From Clavaria fumosa (lineage: Eukaryota > Basidiomycota > Agaricomycetes > Agaricales > Clavariaceae), in contig OX637795.1 in the NCBI GenBank assembly GCA_951802425.1, positions 1,116,001 through 1,180,000 on the forward strand: a stretch of DNA of 64,000 nt. The letters run 5' to 3'. Below the pieces are notes generated by a model, which searched no databases, had not been told where the DNA came from, and saw only the letters and a list, made by a program, of their open reading frames with translations. The position numbers and the translations under genes are program-made. Positions 59,334 through 64,000 of this stretch are shown here, in pieces; within the stretch, counting starts at the first letter, position 1, and each line of letters begins with the position of its first letter.

Positions 59334-64000
<4,667 letters not shown>

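Overview
The window is nuclear DNA of a filamentous fungus, most likely an Agaricomycete (mushroom-forming basidiomycete). Genes carry many GT-AG introns of about 45-60 nt, and they include a Nop4-type nucleolar RNA-binding protein, a TAP-like S33 hydrolase, a fungal O-methyltransferase, ABCC transporters and an aldo/keto reductase. A large share of the sequence is transposons and repeats of kinds common in that class. There is no prokaryotic signal. All exon borders were placed by eye from reading frame, splice consensus and comparison of paralogues inside the window, so individual borders are provisional.

Layout. 1-4 kb: a broken gene for a PHD-like zinc-finger protein, split by an insertion carrying a Gag-like zinc knuckle. 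4.4-9.1 kb: minisatellites and GC-rich simple repeats around a degraded minus-strand transposon-associated gene. 9.7-19.5 kb is the most interesting part. It holds an intact paralogue of the first gene whose first exon closely resembles the histone H3 tail (9665-11358), a TIR element with TTA target duplications (11491-12790), a large JmjC-domain gene (13058-17280) and a Ulp1/SENP-type cysteine protease gene on the minus strand (17911-19508) bounded by inverted palindromic repeats. 20-26 kb: an insertion with an 11-bp direct repeat, a transposon-associated gene with one in-frame stop, degenerate long-period repeats and a second transposon-associated pseudogene.

26.5-32.7 kb is ordinary: nop4 (minus) and a TAP-like alpha/beta hydrolase (plus), divergently arranged. 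33-45.2 kb is a transposon nest: a Helitron helicase scrap, a very young Ty3/Gypsy chromovirus (35716-41327) with near-identical LTRs, a palindromic element, and a 3.5-kb fold-back element with long inverted arms around a dead Gypsy pol.

45.7-64 kb: an O-methyltransferase, then a large inverted duplication of an ABCC transporter gene (copy A minus, 48195-54344; copy B plus, 59334 to the window end). The roughly 5-kb spacer holds an aldo/keto reductase gene, two fragments of a triosephosphate isomerase gene and a third, internally deleted ABC fragment. Methyltransferase, reductase and transporters could belong to one metabolite or detoxification locus, but no core biosynthetic enzyme is visible.

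The main hypothesis offered is a chromatin-directed accessory locus: a protein starting with an H3-tail mimic, followed by a PHD-like finger of the kind that often reads H3 tails and a possible caspase/CHAT-like module, next to a JmjC oxygenase. The motifs are read directly; the functional link is inference.
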